From Endomychus coccineus (lineage: Eukaryota > Arthropoda > Insecta > Coleoptera > Endomychidae): a stretch of DNA of 64,000 bases. The notes beneath the pieces are model-generated. The model saw only the letters and a program-made list of their open reading frames with translations. It made no database searches and was not told where the DNA came from. Positions 9,582 to 21,400 of the stretch are shown one piece after another (position 1 is the stretch's first letter; each line of letters begins with the position of its first letter). The position numbers were made by a program, and so were the translations under genes. The stretch is from positions 104,700,010 to 104,764,009 of the forward strand of contig OY294067.1 in assembly GCA_958510875.1 (NCBI GenBank), written 5' to 3'.

Positions 9582-11880
9582 CATTTACAATATTGGGCAT
9601 AATTCTGACTAGTGCGTTGGCCACTGCAGGTGCTTTCGTGCAGATGTTCGTCGAACCGCAGCCTGGCATCTATCTGGACCAGGTATGTCAAAGATGGCTG
9701 CGAAGGTATGTCGCAGCCCCAACGGTGAGTGTCACAGTTTTTTTTTTGTTTTCAATCGATATTTTGATAACCTCCTTATAAAATACGACAAAAGCGTTTA
9801 CGATTACAGAACAGATGTTCCATTGCTACTTTTCGGTTCCACTTAGCACCTATTCTAAGGGAATGAAAATTAGCTGATCTGATAAATCAATGAATGCTAA
9901 TTCTAAAACATAGAAGTAAGAATTGTTACTAATATTCATTTGAAAGAAAATCAAAATCGATCTGAATGAGCGAAACTTTTTTTATGAAGCTGGACTCAAC
10001 GTGTTGAGCGATTATTTTGAAAAAATGTTACTTTTCTATTTTTAAGGCAAAATTTAAAATTGAATCCCAAAATGAATTATTATCAAAAGTTTTTGCCATA
10101 TGATGCCAACTTTTGAAAGGACACTGTATTTAGTACGATACAATTAAAAACTGAAGATGGGTGCCGAACGTACTGCTTGCAAGAGCATCGAAACATTTCC
10201 TATTTTTACCACTTTAATGTGATTAGAAAATGTTCAAATTTGTACAACCACTGGGAACGGCGTTATCATCTCCACAGTGGTATATACACGCATATACACA
10301 TGTACGTACGCACATACGCACATCCCAAAAATAGTCTAGAGTCTAGCTAGATGGATTAAAGGCATATTTACGGGGAAATCCGGGTAACCATTTTTAGACC
10401 GATTACCATCCGTACTAGGTACGGAAGTAAAAACATATTCCGAAGATTAGTGTAAATTGAAACTGCGGATAATTGTGAAACTAACGATCAACTGACTTCA
10501 GAGCATGGAGTTCCGAGGATGAAATTTTTACAATGTATAGTTTTGTTATGAGGGGATACAGATATATACGATATCACAAAAAGGAATAAAATGTATTCAC
10601 TTGATGAAGTGATGTATCTAATAATACATAAATCCCCTTTCAATTATGTTTCATAACACCTGTGACAACTGACAACAACTTAACAACCCAATGCTGAACG
10701 AACGGTGCACAACATGCAGCAGAGAATAAGTATCTACCGGAGTTGCCCGGATTTATCCTTCTTACGCTTCTGCGATCCGGGTCACTTGGCTATTGTAAGG
10801 CACCCTGAAAGAACGTTTAAAATCCAACAAAATACAAATTGTCGTTATATTATGTTGTTAATAGTTTATTCGAATTATATTAAACGACCGTTTAATAAAG
10901 CAAATTGTTATGTCGCGATTACATAACCTATAATCACAATAAAGCCAACACTGTTCCCGTCTCACGTTCAACCAATAAGTACCTAAGTATTCGTAAAATT
11001 GTATAAGTGACGTTGATATTAATTACCGGAAGTAAGCATCGCTGTAAAAGCTTCATTATCGAGGAGGGGACATAATTAAACGTATTATCATGGGAATTCT
11101 ATCGATATCGATTGAAAGGAAGTTTGGAGCTTAAAGCGGTGGAAAGCTCCGATACCGCATCGACCTCCTGCTATCCTGTGAATAGAATTTTCCAGGAAGA
11201 TACCTCGACAACCCTTCGTACTTAGAAATGAGGAAAAGCTCTTCTAGAATGTACACGTAAGCTTTTCTTCAATCAAATCAATACATGAGAGCAGTTTTCA
11301 GTTTTGGCGGCAAATTTGAATTTATCATGGCATGATGAATTTGACTGATAATGTGATGACGTAATAAAAGATATTGATTTTTATAATAGAAGGGGAAACG
11401 TTAGCGTATACGTGACATACATCCGAACGAGGGTAATACAAAAATTGTGCAACTCACCATTTCAATTTTCAGAATCATGCTTTGCATATCCTTCCCGTAT
11501 TCTGCTATATAAGAGCACCCAATGAACGTAGCTTCTAATTACTGTTACTCTCTTGTTATTAATGTTTGATTAATAAAAAATGTATTGAGATCAATTGATC
11601 ACGTGACTTCCTTCACTTTTTTTTAGCGAAATAGCTTTCGTACACTCCTCGGATCAAATGTAAATAATCGTAGGAATAGAAAATCTATTGGAAATGATTT
11701 AGAAACTGCTATTGAAAGATGTTATATTATAATCTATGTTACATTGGAATGCAAATTATCGAACAACGAATGAAACACGAATAATTGAAACTGTAACACA
11801 TTAATGTGTGAAATATATGAATATGATTAGAAAACCACTACACAGTAATGTTTCTATAGTTGAAGACGTCATATCTCGAG
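9582..11880. other. mostly uncharacterised; one dispersed repeat copy
   Basis: A GC-richer patch at 9593-9720 reads ALATAGAFVQMFVEPQPG in one frame and ends at a GTGAGT that could be a donor, but I recognise no family. 10150-10450 is a copy of the dispersed repeat also present at 31660, 33698 and 57370. 11755-11815 is an inverted fragment of the repeat at 15408. The remainder shows nothing I can name. Confidence 0.4.
10150..10450 (+). repeat. dispersed repeat, copy 1
   Basis: Shares with the other copies the ordered blocks GAAGATGGGTGCC, CTGGGAACGGCGTTATCATC, CCACAGTGG, a CA/TG-rich stretch (10262-10322), AAATAGTCTAGA, and a terminal GGTACGGAAGTAAAA. No coding potential. It could be a SINE-like or MITE-like family; no clear ends are visible. 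Confidence 0.6.
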
Positions 11881-14800
11881 ACTACAATCTTGAACCTACA
11901 TCAGGAAACATAACTTTTTTTCACATTAAAATGAGATTTTAAATTATTTGAGATCTAAACTAAAGAATTGTAATATCTTCATCTGTGGTGACTTCAATAT
12001 AAATTTTTTATCTGAAGAAAAAATATCCCTATATTTCCTTACTATCAAAGTTCCAACACAGGGTAAAGCTCTACTAGATAACATAATATGTAATAAAAAT
12101 ATGCACATGATAAAATCTGGGACGCTGGAAAACATGGTCTCGGACCATACAGCCCAATTTGTTAGGTCGAATGTCCAAGGGGAACTAGATTCCTGTTTCA
12201 AAACTGGATATATAAAAAGGAGAATATTTTTAGAACATAACGTAATTGAATGCTCATTTGAATTGAATAATGAAGATTGGAGCAGTGTGACTAATAATAC
12301 AGATGTTATAACTTCCTGTACTAACTTAATTTCCAAGTAACAACATTTACTCAATAAGTTTTTCGCTGTGAAGTTTCACAAAAAAATCGAAACAAATCTA
12401 ATAATTGGTGCACTAAAGGTAGAAGACATCCAACATAAATAAAAAATAATACCATAAGCAATATAAATTAGGCATTATCACAGAAACTTTCTTCAAGACG
12501 TATTCTAGAAGCTACAAAAAGATTATTGTGGATGCTAAACGAATAAAAGCATCTTGGCAGATTATTAGAAATTGTACAAGAAATAATACCGAAAGTAAAA
12601 ACATTTTTCATGCACAACATTTTCAAATATACGATGAATCCGAAAAAGAAACACTGAATAGAATAAACAACTTTTATATTAACAACAGAAAAGACAGTAC
12701 ATTTGATGTACAGGTTAATAATATAAAGGCTTCAATTTATCCTTCCAACTCACTATACCTATATGAAACCAATGAAACTGAAATCAAAGAAGTAATTGAT
12801 AATCTGTAGAATACAAATGCCATTGGCAATAACAAAATTTCTATTAACTTCATAAACATTCTTAAACTTCACGTACTATAACCGCTAAAACATATAATTA
12901 ACGTCTCTTTTTCAAACGGAATTTTCCCAGAATGTCTAAAAGAAACGATAATTTTACCTCTGTTGAAAATAGGTGATTCCCCTGATCTGCACAACTATAG
13001 ACCGATTTTTCTTCTGAATAATATAGCAAAAATAATGGAAAAAATTATTCACAATAGAATTTCGAATTTCGAATTTCATGATACAACATAATATATTTAA
13101 CACTAATCTGAACGCTTATATTAAGGGAATATCAACAGACCGGGCCATTATCAAGTAACAAAAGCATAGTAAACTCTCTAAATAATAAACTAAAGTAGGA
13201 GTGTTATTTCTTGATCTATCCAAAGCTTTCGACTTTGTAAATCATGACAGACTACTTAACAAACTATTCTGTCTAGGTGTCAGAGGTATTGCTTATAACC
13301 TAATTAGAACCTATCTTTCAAATAGAAAACAGAAAATATTAATTACAAATAATCGTCATTAGTCTCACTCAGACTGGAATTGTGTATGGTAGGGAGTTCC
13401 AAAGGGCCTAGTATTGGAACCTTTGCTATTCCTCCTCTATACAGGGTGTCTCAGATTTTAACCGGGGAAAATTTGATAGACGATGGAAAATTTGATTTTG
13501 AGCAAAAAATTCCTAGTAACATATATGCAGAGACGCTTAGTTTTTGAGATACAGGGTGTTGAAATGGATAAACAAATTTCGTTTTTTGCGAATATCTCCA
13601 GAACCGTTTATCGTACAGAAAACAGCTTTTGCAAGCATTTTCTACTCATGGTAAGCTATGTTCTGTGTGTTAAAAATTTTTTTTTAGTCATAATTGGTGA
13701 AGATTTTGAAGGGGTAGTTGGTGTTTTTCTCCCCAACTTCTACGCCACTGGAAAAAGTACGGTTTTGAGCTAACCATTTAAACCGTGTTTTCTACACAAA
13801 AAAGGTACTCGTGGTCATAAGCTCTAAAGTTGACCGTTTTCGAGAAAAATGAACTTTTATGTTGAAAAACATGGTCAATTTTTCGGTTTTGTTACTTGTT
13901 CTAACGTTTGAATAAATTTTGATTAATTAGTAAGAATTGACCATGTTTTCCAACATAAAAGTTGATTTTTCTCGAAAACTGTCAACTTTAGAGCTTATGA
14001 CCAAGAGTACTTTTTTTGTGTAGAAAACATTGGCGGTGCAAATGGTTGTCTCAAAACCGTACTGTGGCGTAGAAGTTGGGGAGAAAAACACCAACTACCC
14101 CTTCAAAATCTTCACCAATAATGACTAAAAAAAAATTTTTATCACACAGAACATAGCTTACCATGAGTAGAAAATGCTTGCAAAAGCTGTTTTCTGTACG
14201 ATAAACAGTTCCGGAGATATTCGCAAAACGAAATTTTTTCATCAATTTCAAAATCTATCTCAAAAACTAAGCGTCTCTGCATAAATGTTATTAGGAATTT
14301 TTTGTTCAAAATCAAATTTTCTATCGTCTATCAAATTTTACCGGTTAAAATCGGAGACACCCTGTATAAATGACCTACCCGAAATGATTGAAAATATAGT
14401 TTGTTTTGCTGATGGCTCTACTGCTACAATCGCTGCGGAAACAGATGAAGCTTTACGAATTCAAATAGAGCAGCCATTGCAAATTTTGAAGGATTGGTTT
14501 AACACAAATATATAAGACTTAAATGTAGAAAAAAGTCAAATGGTGCAATTTGTTTCTTCACATGCACGTCCGAAGCAAATAAAACTTGAATGTAACAACA
14601 TTGCATTAACATCGATATATGAGGTAAAATTCTTGGGGCTCTAAATGGATTTTAGACTAACGTGGAAGAGTCATCAAATGGCATCGAAATTATCATGCTT
14701 GTGCTACCAGTTGAGGGTCTTGGAAAGTAATGTGAGTAATGAAGTTGCTATGTTAGCATATAATTTATACGGAAACTCTGTAATCAAATATGCAATAATT

Positions 14801-15365
14801 TTTTGGAGTGAATCAACAGACATTTATAGAATCAAATTATTGCAAAAAAGATGATAAGAAATATATTTAAACAAAAATGTCGAGAGTCATGCAGACCATA
14901 TTTTATAAGGCACAGAATACTCTTCAATTTATATCCTAGAGTGTGCCTGCTTCGTTAAGAACACATTACGAAGAGTTTTTCAGGAACATAGTTTGTTGCA
15001 CAATTATGACATTCGTTATAAGCACATTCTCTTACAAGACCAAACTGCACTAACTCAGATCTATAGAACCACGAAAAATGAATCGATCAGAATTTATGAC
15101 CATGTTCCGCAAAATTTAAGGAATCTCGATTTCAGGAGTTTTAAAAACACACTAAAATTATGTCTTATAGAAAAATGTTATTACTCCAAATCGGAATATT
15201 TTAATACTCAGCTATGACTCACATTTTGCAGCACTTCCTTCAAAAATTCTATTTAAATATCTACGTAGCATCATCTTAATTTTGTACCTATCTGTCCTAA
15301 CGCATTCTATACCATACTTCTCTTGGTCTCATGAATAAAGATTATTTATTATTATTAATATTATT
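11880..15365 (+). pseudogene. decayed CR1/Jockey-group non-LTR retrotransposon, split by a foldback
   Basis: Endonuclease end at 11948-12340: IFICGDFNINFLSEEKIS, LLDNIICN, VSDHTAQFV (the SDH active-site block). A linker follows at 12528-12809 (KRIKASWQIIRNCTRNN, NETEIKEVIDNL). RT domain 12830-13440: LPLLKIGDSPDLHNYRPIFL, VLFLDLSKAFDFVNHDRLLN, GVPKGLVLEPLLFLLY. At this point the 923-bp foldback intervenes; the frame resumes at 14367 as INDLPEMIENIVCFADG, with the catalytic FADD changed to FADG. The C-terminal part (14400-15217) includes LQILKDWFNTNI, LYGNSVIKYAIIFWSES and MLHNYDIRYKHILL. The 3' end is an ATT/TTA-repeat tail near 15340-15365. Many stops; inactive. Confidence 0.85.
13442..14364. 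mobile_element. CAGGGTG foldback element, copy A
   Basis: A 923-bp near-complete palindrome: ends CAGGGTGTCTCAGATTTTAA / CACCCTG, arms of about 430 bp, and a short centre near 13900. It lies in the RT gene of a non-LTR element. Removing it together with one TA restores LLYINDL in frame, so the target duplication is TA (13440-13441 and 14365-14366). It encodes no transposase; the open frames inside it are by-products of the arms. It is probably a non-autonomous Tc1/mariner-type foldback. Confidence 0.9.
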
Positions 15366-15407
15366 ATATCTAGAGGAACAGGCAGGATGGTTTTCCGATA
15401 CATATAA

Positions 15408-15683
15408 TTTACACATTAATGTGTTACATTTTCTATTATTCGTGTTTCGTTCGTTGTTGCAACGTAGACGTTTTCAATTGGAATTAATGAGATATTGCTT
15501 AGTGCAATTAGTTTAACGAATCCCCCGCTTTAGTGACGAGAATTAGTTTTCAAACTTTTTCTGATGATGGTCTTGAGACCAAAAAGTACGTAAAGACGAA
15601 AATATATTTGACATATATGTTAATGTGACCTATTTCCTAAGAATTTACATATAATTCATACCTGGGTCAAGAATCATTATTAT
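15408..15683 (+). repeat. putative Penelope pLTR-like repeat, copy 1
   Basis: About 275 bp very similar to 19235-19513, from TTACACATTAATGTGTTACA to CATACCTGGGTCAAGAATCA. It contains CTGATGA followed by a stem (GGTC-TTGA-GACC) at 15561-15580, like the core of a hammerhead ribozyme, but the next block is AAAAAG instead of GAAAC. A short inverted piece also lies at 11755-11815. Assignment to PLE rests on copy 2, which is followed by a PLE N-terminus. Confidence 0.6.
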
Positions 15684-16290
15684 GATATTGCAGATTTGGA
15701 GCATCGCTATATAAAAAATTGTGTTACAAACAATTGTGTTCTTTACTTATTATATAAAATAATACAAATTATTTGTAATTTCCAAGAAGTTGTAGTGTTT
15801 ACCGAATTTTCGAAGGAAAAAAGTAACTGGATGTAATTATTGAAAATAAGAAAAAAGAACATTGGATATCCAGCTTCCTCAAGAAGCTCCTCCCCGAAGT
15901 TGGAACTGAAGGAAATTGTAACATGTAAAATATTAATTTATTCTTCTAATTTGATAAATCATGACGCTCCTGGTTTTCATTGGGATTTTGAATAAAATTA
16001 TTTTTTGAATAAAAAATTGTGAAGCAGCTTCTTACATATCATTTGAAGGATAAAAATAATACAATGATCATTTGAAGCTGAGATATAATAATTAGATAAA
16101 TCTGAAGTTCATGATACATTAACTTGCTTTGCAGAATTATGCTTTTTGATCACCACCTGGAAGAACAATATCTGGTTTTTGCTATTTGCGATATGCTTCC
16201 AGATCATGAGATAATTAATCATTATTGTAAAGTTATAACTACAAAAACGGTCAGCAATAATTTAAAAAAATAGTTTCCTAATAAAACTAA
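15684..16290. other. no recognisable feature
   Basis: AT-rich and non-coding by eye. Confidence 0.35.
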
Positions 16291-17390
16291 TAATTTTACG
16301 TTTTAAACTATTCAACTATAAATCATTTATCCTGGAACATTCCAGTATTGCATTGATATTTTGTTGTTGTCGTGTGCAGTCATTTAAATTATTTATAGAA
16401 TTGTATGCTTTTATATCATCTACATAAAGATGTTTTTCCACATCAAGTTCTTCTACAATGTCATTGACAAAGATCAAAAATAGCAATGGTTGTAGATTGC
16501 AATAAAATTATTGGACTCAAAACCGTTATATTAAACATATCTTGAATAGTAGACTTCCGCGGATAGCTAATCTTGACAAATCTTGGCTTCCGGAGGGATT
16601 CCGCGTCACAATAGCTCAACTTGATATATTAAACATACTGTTCTAAGATTTAAAAAAACAGCACCATACTGTCTGAAAAGCCAAATTATTGATTCATTTT
16701 TGAGAGTATTGAATGATTAAGCTTACTGAAATCATTAAGAGTTATATCTATCTCACCGGTTGTCCAAAATATTTGAAATATTTTTTACACAACACAACTA
16801 AGAGTAGTGACAGATGATCTGTGCTACATGAAAACGTGAAATTTCTTGACTGATCTATGGTAAATAGTCTGATAGACATAGACTAACATTTAGAATAATT
16901 TCGTGAAACCCCCAGATTAGAGAAATTGGTCTGTAATTTATAACATCTCCACATCCGCTTTTATTCGGACATACGTTTTGAAATTCTTGTGTATGAATTG
17001 CCAGTAGGTTAAATACCAACCTAAGAGGAAACGCGAACACACTAATACAGCCCTTCGTTAAAAACGAATGTGTTCATTAGGTCCGCTAGAGTTTCGGTTT
17101 TAGTTTTTTTAGCTGCTCCGTATTAAATCATCTTCAGTAAACGCTGGAATCTTAACTAGAAGAGCATTGAAGTTAGAGCTTTCAAATTGTGCGTTTGTGG
17201 AATTATCAGGTGAATTATAAACATTACCAATATATTCACAAAAGAGGTAAGTAACAATTTGTTCTTGACTATTAAGCTCCCGCTCATCAAGATGCATAAT
17301 TTCTGGAATATCCGCAGATTTTGATTTGCCTTTAAGAAAGGACAGAACTGTTTTAGATCCGTTTGTATATCATTTTCTATTTTATTCAAG
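16290..17390 (-). pseudogene. decayed non-LTR reverse transcriptase fragment
   Basis: On the minus strand, in order: IVTYLFCEYIGNVYNSPDNS (pre-RT), VKIPAFTEDDLIRSS, KSGCGDVINYRPISLI (RT motif 1), a damaged middle, then FLIFVNDIVEELDVEKHLYV and DDIKAYNSI with the catalytic YVDD at about 16414-16425. Several stops and frame changes. It resembles Jockey-type RTs. No tail or ends could be recognised. Confidence 0.75.
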
Positions 17391-17838
17391 TATGTTTTGT
17401 AATTATAAGTGTAATGTATTTTTATTGTTTCCTTACATTTTTATATAGGACATACTTATCATTTTCTGTGTATTTTTGAATCGGTTGAATAAATTATTTT
17501 TTACCTTAAGATCACTGATGATAGCACGGGGGTAATATCTCTCTCTTGTTATCATCTGGGAACACCGTTTTTAAACATTTGATTAAGTTTTTCGTAAAAA
17601 TTATCAATCATTTGGTATATCAACGTTATTTACTGATTTTAAACAATTCCAATCAATGAGAAATATATCATTGTAAAGCATACATAATACATAATTTAGG
17701 TTTTTTGATATAGTAATTATAAAACTCCTCCTTTAATAGTTTTTTCACAGATTATTAAACGTCCCTTTGCGCCAGTAAAATCATAACAGCGAAGTTGAGA
17801 AACAGAAAAAAGCGTTGGACAATGGTTAAAACAAATCT

Positions 17839-18200
17839 TTGATCAATAACTCAATTTTTAAGCAAAAAATAAAAATGGAACGAAACCAATTAACCAAATT
17901 AGAGCCACCACCTTCAAATAGTTCAATAAAATTCAGAAGTTTCACTCATCTTCCTTCAGTAATTGATAAATTCCATAATTTGTTTTCTAAATTTGCAATA
18001 AAACCCGTTGATAAAGTTTCCGACTCCGATAAATCCGGGATTTACAACATCGATGGAGTCCTGTTCAAAATGCTATGTGGGCCAAACTAGAAGAATAATT
18101 GTGGAAAATCAGCGTTAGGCGAACATGTTTTGAATTCCGGTCATATAAATTCTAAAGAAAGTTTATTTTGAAACACAGTAATGACAAATTAGTATCTAGG
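17839..18200 (+). pseudogene. Penelope-like element, GIY-YIG endonuclease region
   Basis: The translation has FTHLPSVIDKFHNLFSKFAI, KPVDKVSDSDKSGIYNIDG and then, in a second frame, CYVGQTRRIIV and EHVLNSGHI. KSGIY...CYVGQTRR...EH is the GIY-YIG nuclease that follows the RT in Penelope-like elements. The RT itself is not visible upstream. A frame change lies near 18060. The stretch after it (18300-18470) is non-coding and runs into a foldback at 18479. Confidence 0.75.
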
Positions 18201-18478
18201 TAATTCGGAAGGGATGGAAATTTATAAGCGAAATAGCAATTTGAATAAAATAGTATTTGAACAGGCACATCAGGCACATTTTGATTTCTAATTTAGTTTA
18301 CTCTGATGATGATTGGCGACTTGGTAACTGGAAGATCTTCAGTACTTTAACAGTATTTTAGTGGATAAGAGGGATCGAGATATCTTATTTATACTGTTGA
18401 TAGACTTATTAATACCTGACTGCGAGTCTTTAAAAAACCTAATAGAGCGGGATGATGATCAATCTTCTCTTATTATAG

Positions 18479-19035
18479 TAGTCCAGACACCGAACCGAAA
18501 AAAAAAGACATGTAGGTCAGAATCGAAAATTTTTTGTGTGATTCGATTCGTGGGGCTATCAGGATCATTCATAACACATAAAACCTCACCGGTCAGCCCT
18601 CCCCCCTCCTTGGGGGCCAGAAATGGCCTGAATTTGCCAATTCCCCCCCCCTGAATTGATTCCAAGTAAATCTGACGTCAAAATCGTGATCAGCGACCCA
18701 AAAAACCTTATTTCCTTATTCAAAATCTAAAAATAATATATATTGCCAAAATAATCTATAAGGGTGCAAAAATGGTCAATCTGATCGATGTTCCGCCTCC
18801 AGAATTGATTTCAAGTAAATCTGACGTCAAAATCGTGATCTGCGACCCAAAAAACTTCCTTGGTGCATTTTAAATTCGAAATCACAATGGGGGGGAGGGA
18901 GGATGACCGGTGAGGTTTTATGTGTTATGAATGATCCTGATAGCCCCACGAATCGAATCCCACAAAATTTTTCCGGTTCTGACCTACATGTCTTTTTTTT
19001 ATTATAGCTGAAATCCCGGCTCATTGCCTGGATTA
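18479..19035. mobile_element. TAGTCCAGGC foldback element, copy 1 (short)
   Basis: 557 bp with arms of about 125 bp that pair closely (GACATGTAGGTCAGAA, GATTCGATTCGTGGGGCTAT, CATAACACATAAAACCTCAC). Ends are TAGTCCAG and GGATTA, flanked by a TAG duplication (18476-18478 and 19036-19038). Between the arms are two direct copies, about 147 bp apart, of a unit with AAATCTGACGTCAAAATCGT followed by GATCAGCGACCCAAAAAAC. The same core occurs in the elements at 40707 and 53514. No gene inside. Confidence 0.85.
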
Positions 19036-19234
19036 TAGGGTTAGTTTCATCTAATACTCCACATTGTTCTGTGTTCGAGAGTACAATATCTAAAAGTCTA
19101 CCATTTTCATTTTTTACGTGTTTTAGTTAAGCCAGATCATAAATGGAATAAAATTATTAGTCAGAGTAACTTTTGTAAAAAAAAATTGCTATTTCTGACT
19201 TCAGATCATAGAAATATGAGGCATTACATATTTT

Positions 19235-19513
19235 ACACATCAATCTGTTATAATTTCAATTTTTCATGTTTTGTTCGTTGTTATGACGTAGACATTTTTA
19301 ATTGAAATCAATGCGATAAAAACGCTCAGTGCTTAGTGTAATTAGTTTAAGGAATTCCGAGCTTTAGTTGATGCGAATTAGTTTTCAAACGTCTTCTGAT
19401 GATGGTCGTGAGAGCGAAACGTACGTAGACGAAAACATATTTGACATATGTGTTGATGTAACCTATTTCCCAAGAATTTACATATAATTCATACCTGGGT
19501 CAAGAATCATTAT
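19235..19513 (+). repeat. putative Penelope pLTR-like repeat, copy 2
   Basis: Direct copy of 15408-15683. Here the hammerhead-like core keeps both CTGATGA (19396-19402) and GAAAC (19416-19420), but the stem between them has lost one pair. About 240 bp downstream lies a PLE N-terminal coding fragment, which fits a pLTR position. Confidence 0.6.
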
Positions 19514-19754
19514 TTTATTATTCGGGTGCGATACAAACCGTACTACTGAAGGAGATACTATCTATCATAGGGTTCTAAAGGCATACGGAATGTCAATGAA
19601 GATGTTAGCAAAAGAGAGGAACCGGAGAATATTTCTGGTAAGATGTAGGAGTTTGCGAGTTTTTCCAAATTTCATAAAATCTAAATCAAAGGACAATATG
19701 TTTAGCAAGGTGCAAAATAAAATTTCGTACGCTTAATTATTAAATTCTTTTCTT

Positions 19755-20276
19755 AAAAATTGTTTGAATTGATACATAGAAGAAGCTGGCGCAAATCTAG
19801 CGGAGGTTGGGAACAAAATTCAACTCGTAAAACAATCCTCTTATCAGAAATTTGAGAGCAACTTCATCACCAAATTTTTTTAACAAAATCGAAGCCACTC
19901 AATCAAGAAAGACAAATAGCTTAACCAAATGCGTGACTAACGAAAAACATAAAATCAACAAAAAATGGATAAAAACCTCTCGACACAAATATTACGGATG
20001 AGATGCAACATATGTTAAGTAGGTCATAAATTTACATTGCCTGATACCAAAAAATTTCCTATTGACTATATAATTGCTAGTTTAGAATGCGGAATTAGAA
20101 CTACAAATTTAGAAGAAAAAATTAAATTAGAAGTAAAATATATAAGACATCTTAACAAATGCAAAAAATTAACAAAAAATAGAAGTAGGCGTAACAAAAA
20201 AATCGTTTTAACTACTAAACCAAAAAGACTAAAGACTATTTTTTATACTTTGACTATACGAGAGGACAACCTATAA
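19755..20276 (+). pseudogene. Penelope-like element, N-terminal coding region
   Basis: Segments include KFESNFITKFF, MDKNLSTQILRMRCNIC, VGHKFTLPDTKKFPIDYIIA and SLECGIRTTNLEEKIKLEV. The block W/M-xxNLSTxxL...LxxGxKFxLP...P...IA-x-E is the typical start of Penelope-like RT proteins. A lysine/arginine-rich stretch follows (KKLTKNRSRRNKKIV). The RT core does not follow: at 20277 the sequence changes to the tail of a different retroelement. Stops occur upstream of 20037. Confidence 0.65.
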
Positions 20277-20420
20277 TGTTCAACGAACATCGTGTGAGCC
20301 AGCGGTTTAATGCTGGAAGTGGAGAAAGGCATTCGAAGTTTTCTTGGAGGTTATATGCATAGGGAAAGACCTCACTAGATAGAGAGTTCCACAATACTAA
20401 TATTTCTATGATACCCTTTT
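20277..20420 (-). pseudogene. non-LTR ORF2 C-terminal tail fragment
   Basis: Minus-strand reading gives LWNSLSSEVFPYAYNLQENF and RWLTRCSLNI. This is the usual C-terminal tail (LWN-LP-x-VFP-x-x-YNLQ-F) of Jockey/R1-type ORF2 proteins. A longer relative is at 39950-40330. Confidence 0.6.
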
Positions 20421-21400
20421 CAATGAATTCAACAAGTGTAAGTTCAAAATTTATATCTTCAGTTAGGTTTATTGTTTAGAGCAGCTCCTTAAATTGTTCT
20501 GCATCTCTCACAAAAATTTTCGTCTTGTAAAATTGAAACGACATTAACATTAACATCTGAAATGACGCCACTGGTAGTAAAAATATTAGCTCGGGGCTGT
20601 CTTGGGTCATGTGTGCTCTAAATTATTTCATTGAGATGTCACCCGATTCGCAATCATATTCAAATGATATCGTTGTTCTGGAATATAAGTACATCAAGAA
20701 CTACAACGACAGTATACGTTTACTGGAAATCGATTGGAACAACGCGTTCCAAGAAGTTTTCATGGAGCAATGAAAACAAAGGTTGAAAATTCTATTGGAA
20801 CAAGGTGTAACTGCAAATATTTGACTAGAAAATTACTCTCTTCAAGAATATTGAACATTGGCGTAGCATCCATGAAGATAAGACCCACAACAAGCAGTTT
20901 CACTATTCGAATAGAATATGTCATCAACTCATCGCCTTAGAAATATTTGAGAATTCTTAAGTTTAGGCGTTTTGTATACGTAAATTCTTCCGAATTCTTT
21001 AGTGAAATGTGAGTAAAACATAAATTTATACAGTATTATATAATAGCTTTTTTCGCTGGTTCAATTCGGAACAATTCGCATGTGCAGTGTAAAAAACGGC
21101 GTTCGCGGTTCATTATTGATTCGGAATCGATCCTAGAGTTCCTGAAAATTTTGTAAGCTCTGTAAATTCGTTGTTAATCATGCGCAATACCGATCGATAT
21201 CGTTGTTTTCTGTTTTTATGGTGTAGTCCTATACTCGTATAGAGAACAGCAAACTCTAACCTAGCTTTACAGTATTAAGAAAATTATACTGTGGTATAGT
21301 ATTGTGAGTTATTTAACTATTTAATCTATTTTTCTTCAAATGTATGTGCCTATTTCTAGTAGTTTCTTTCTATCTACTATGTCAGACCATCTATATAGTA
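20421..21400. other. no recognisable gene
   Basis: Open frames here are short and lack family motifs. 21055-21130 has short GTTCGG/CGAAC-like repeats reminiscent of 26030-26170, but I could not define an element. Confidence 0.3.

Noticed and set aside
9593..9729. Host exon reading ALATAGAFVQMFVEPQPG with a GTGAGT donor
   Set aside because: No ATG, no acceptor, no family match and no continuation on either side of the pogo insertion; left as an unassigned patch.
13483..14251. Open frames within the CAGGGTG foldback that encode similar peptides on both strands
   Set aside because: Palindromic arms give the same peptide on both strands; no transposase motif is present.
18305..18340. Another hammerhead core (CTGATGATGATTGGCG) after the PLE endonuclease
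   Set aside because: CTGATGA is present, but no GAAA box or closing stem follows at a fitting distance.
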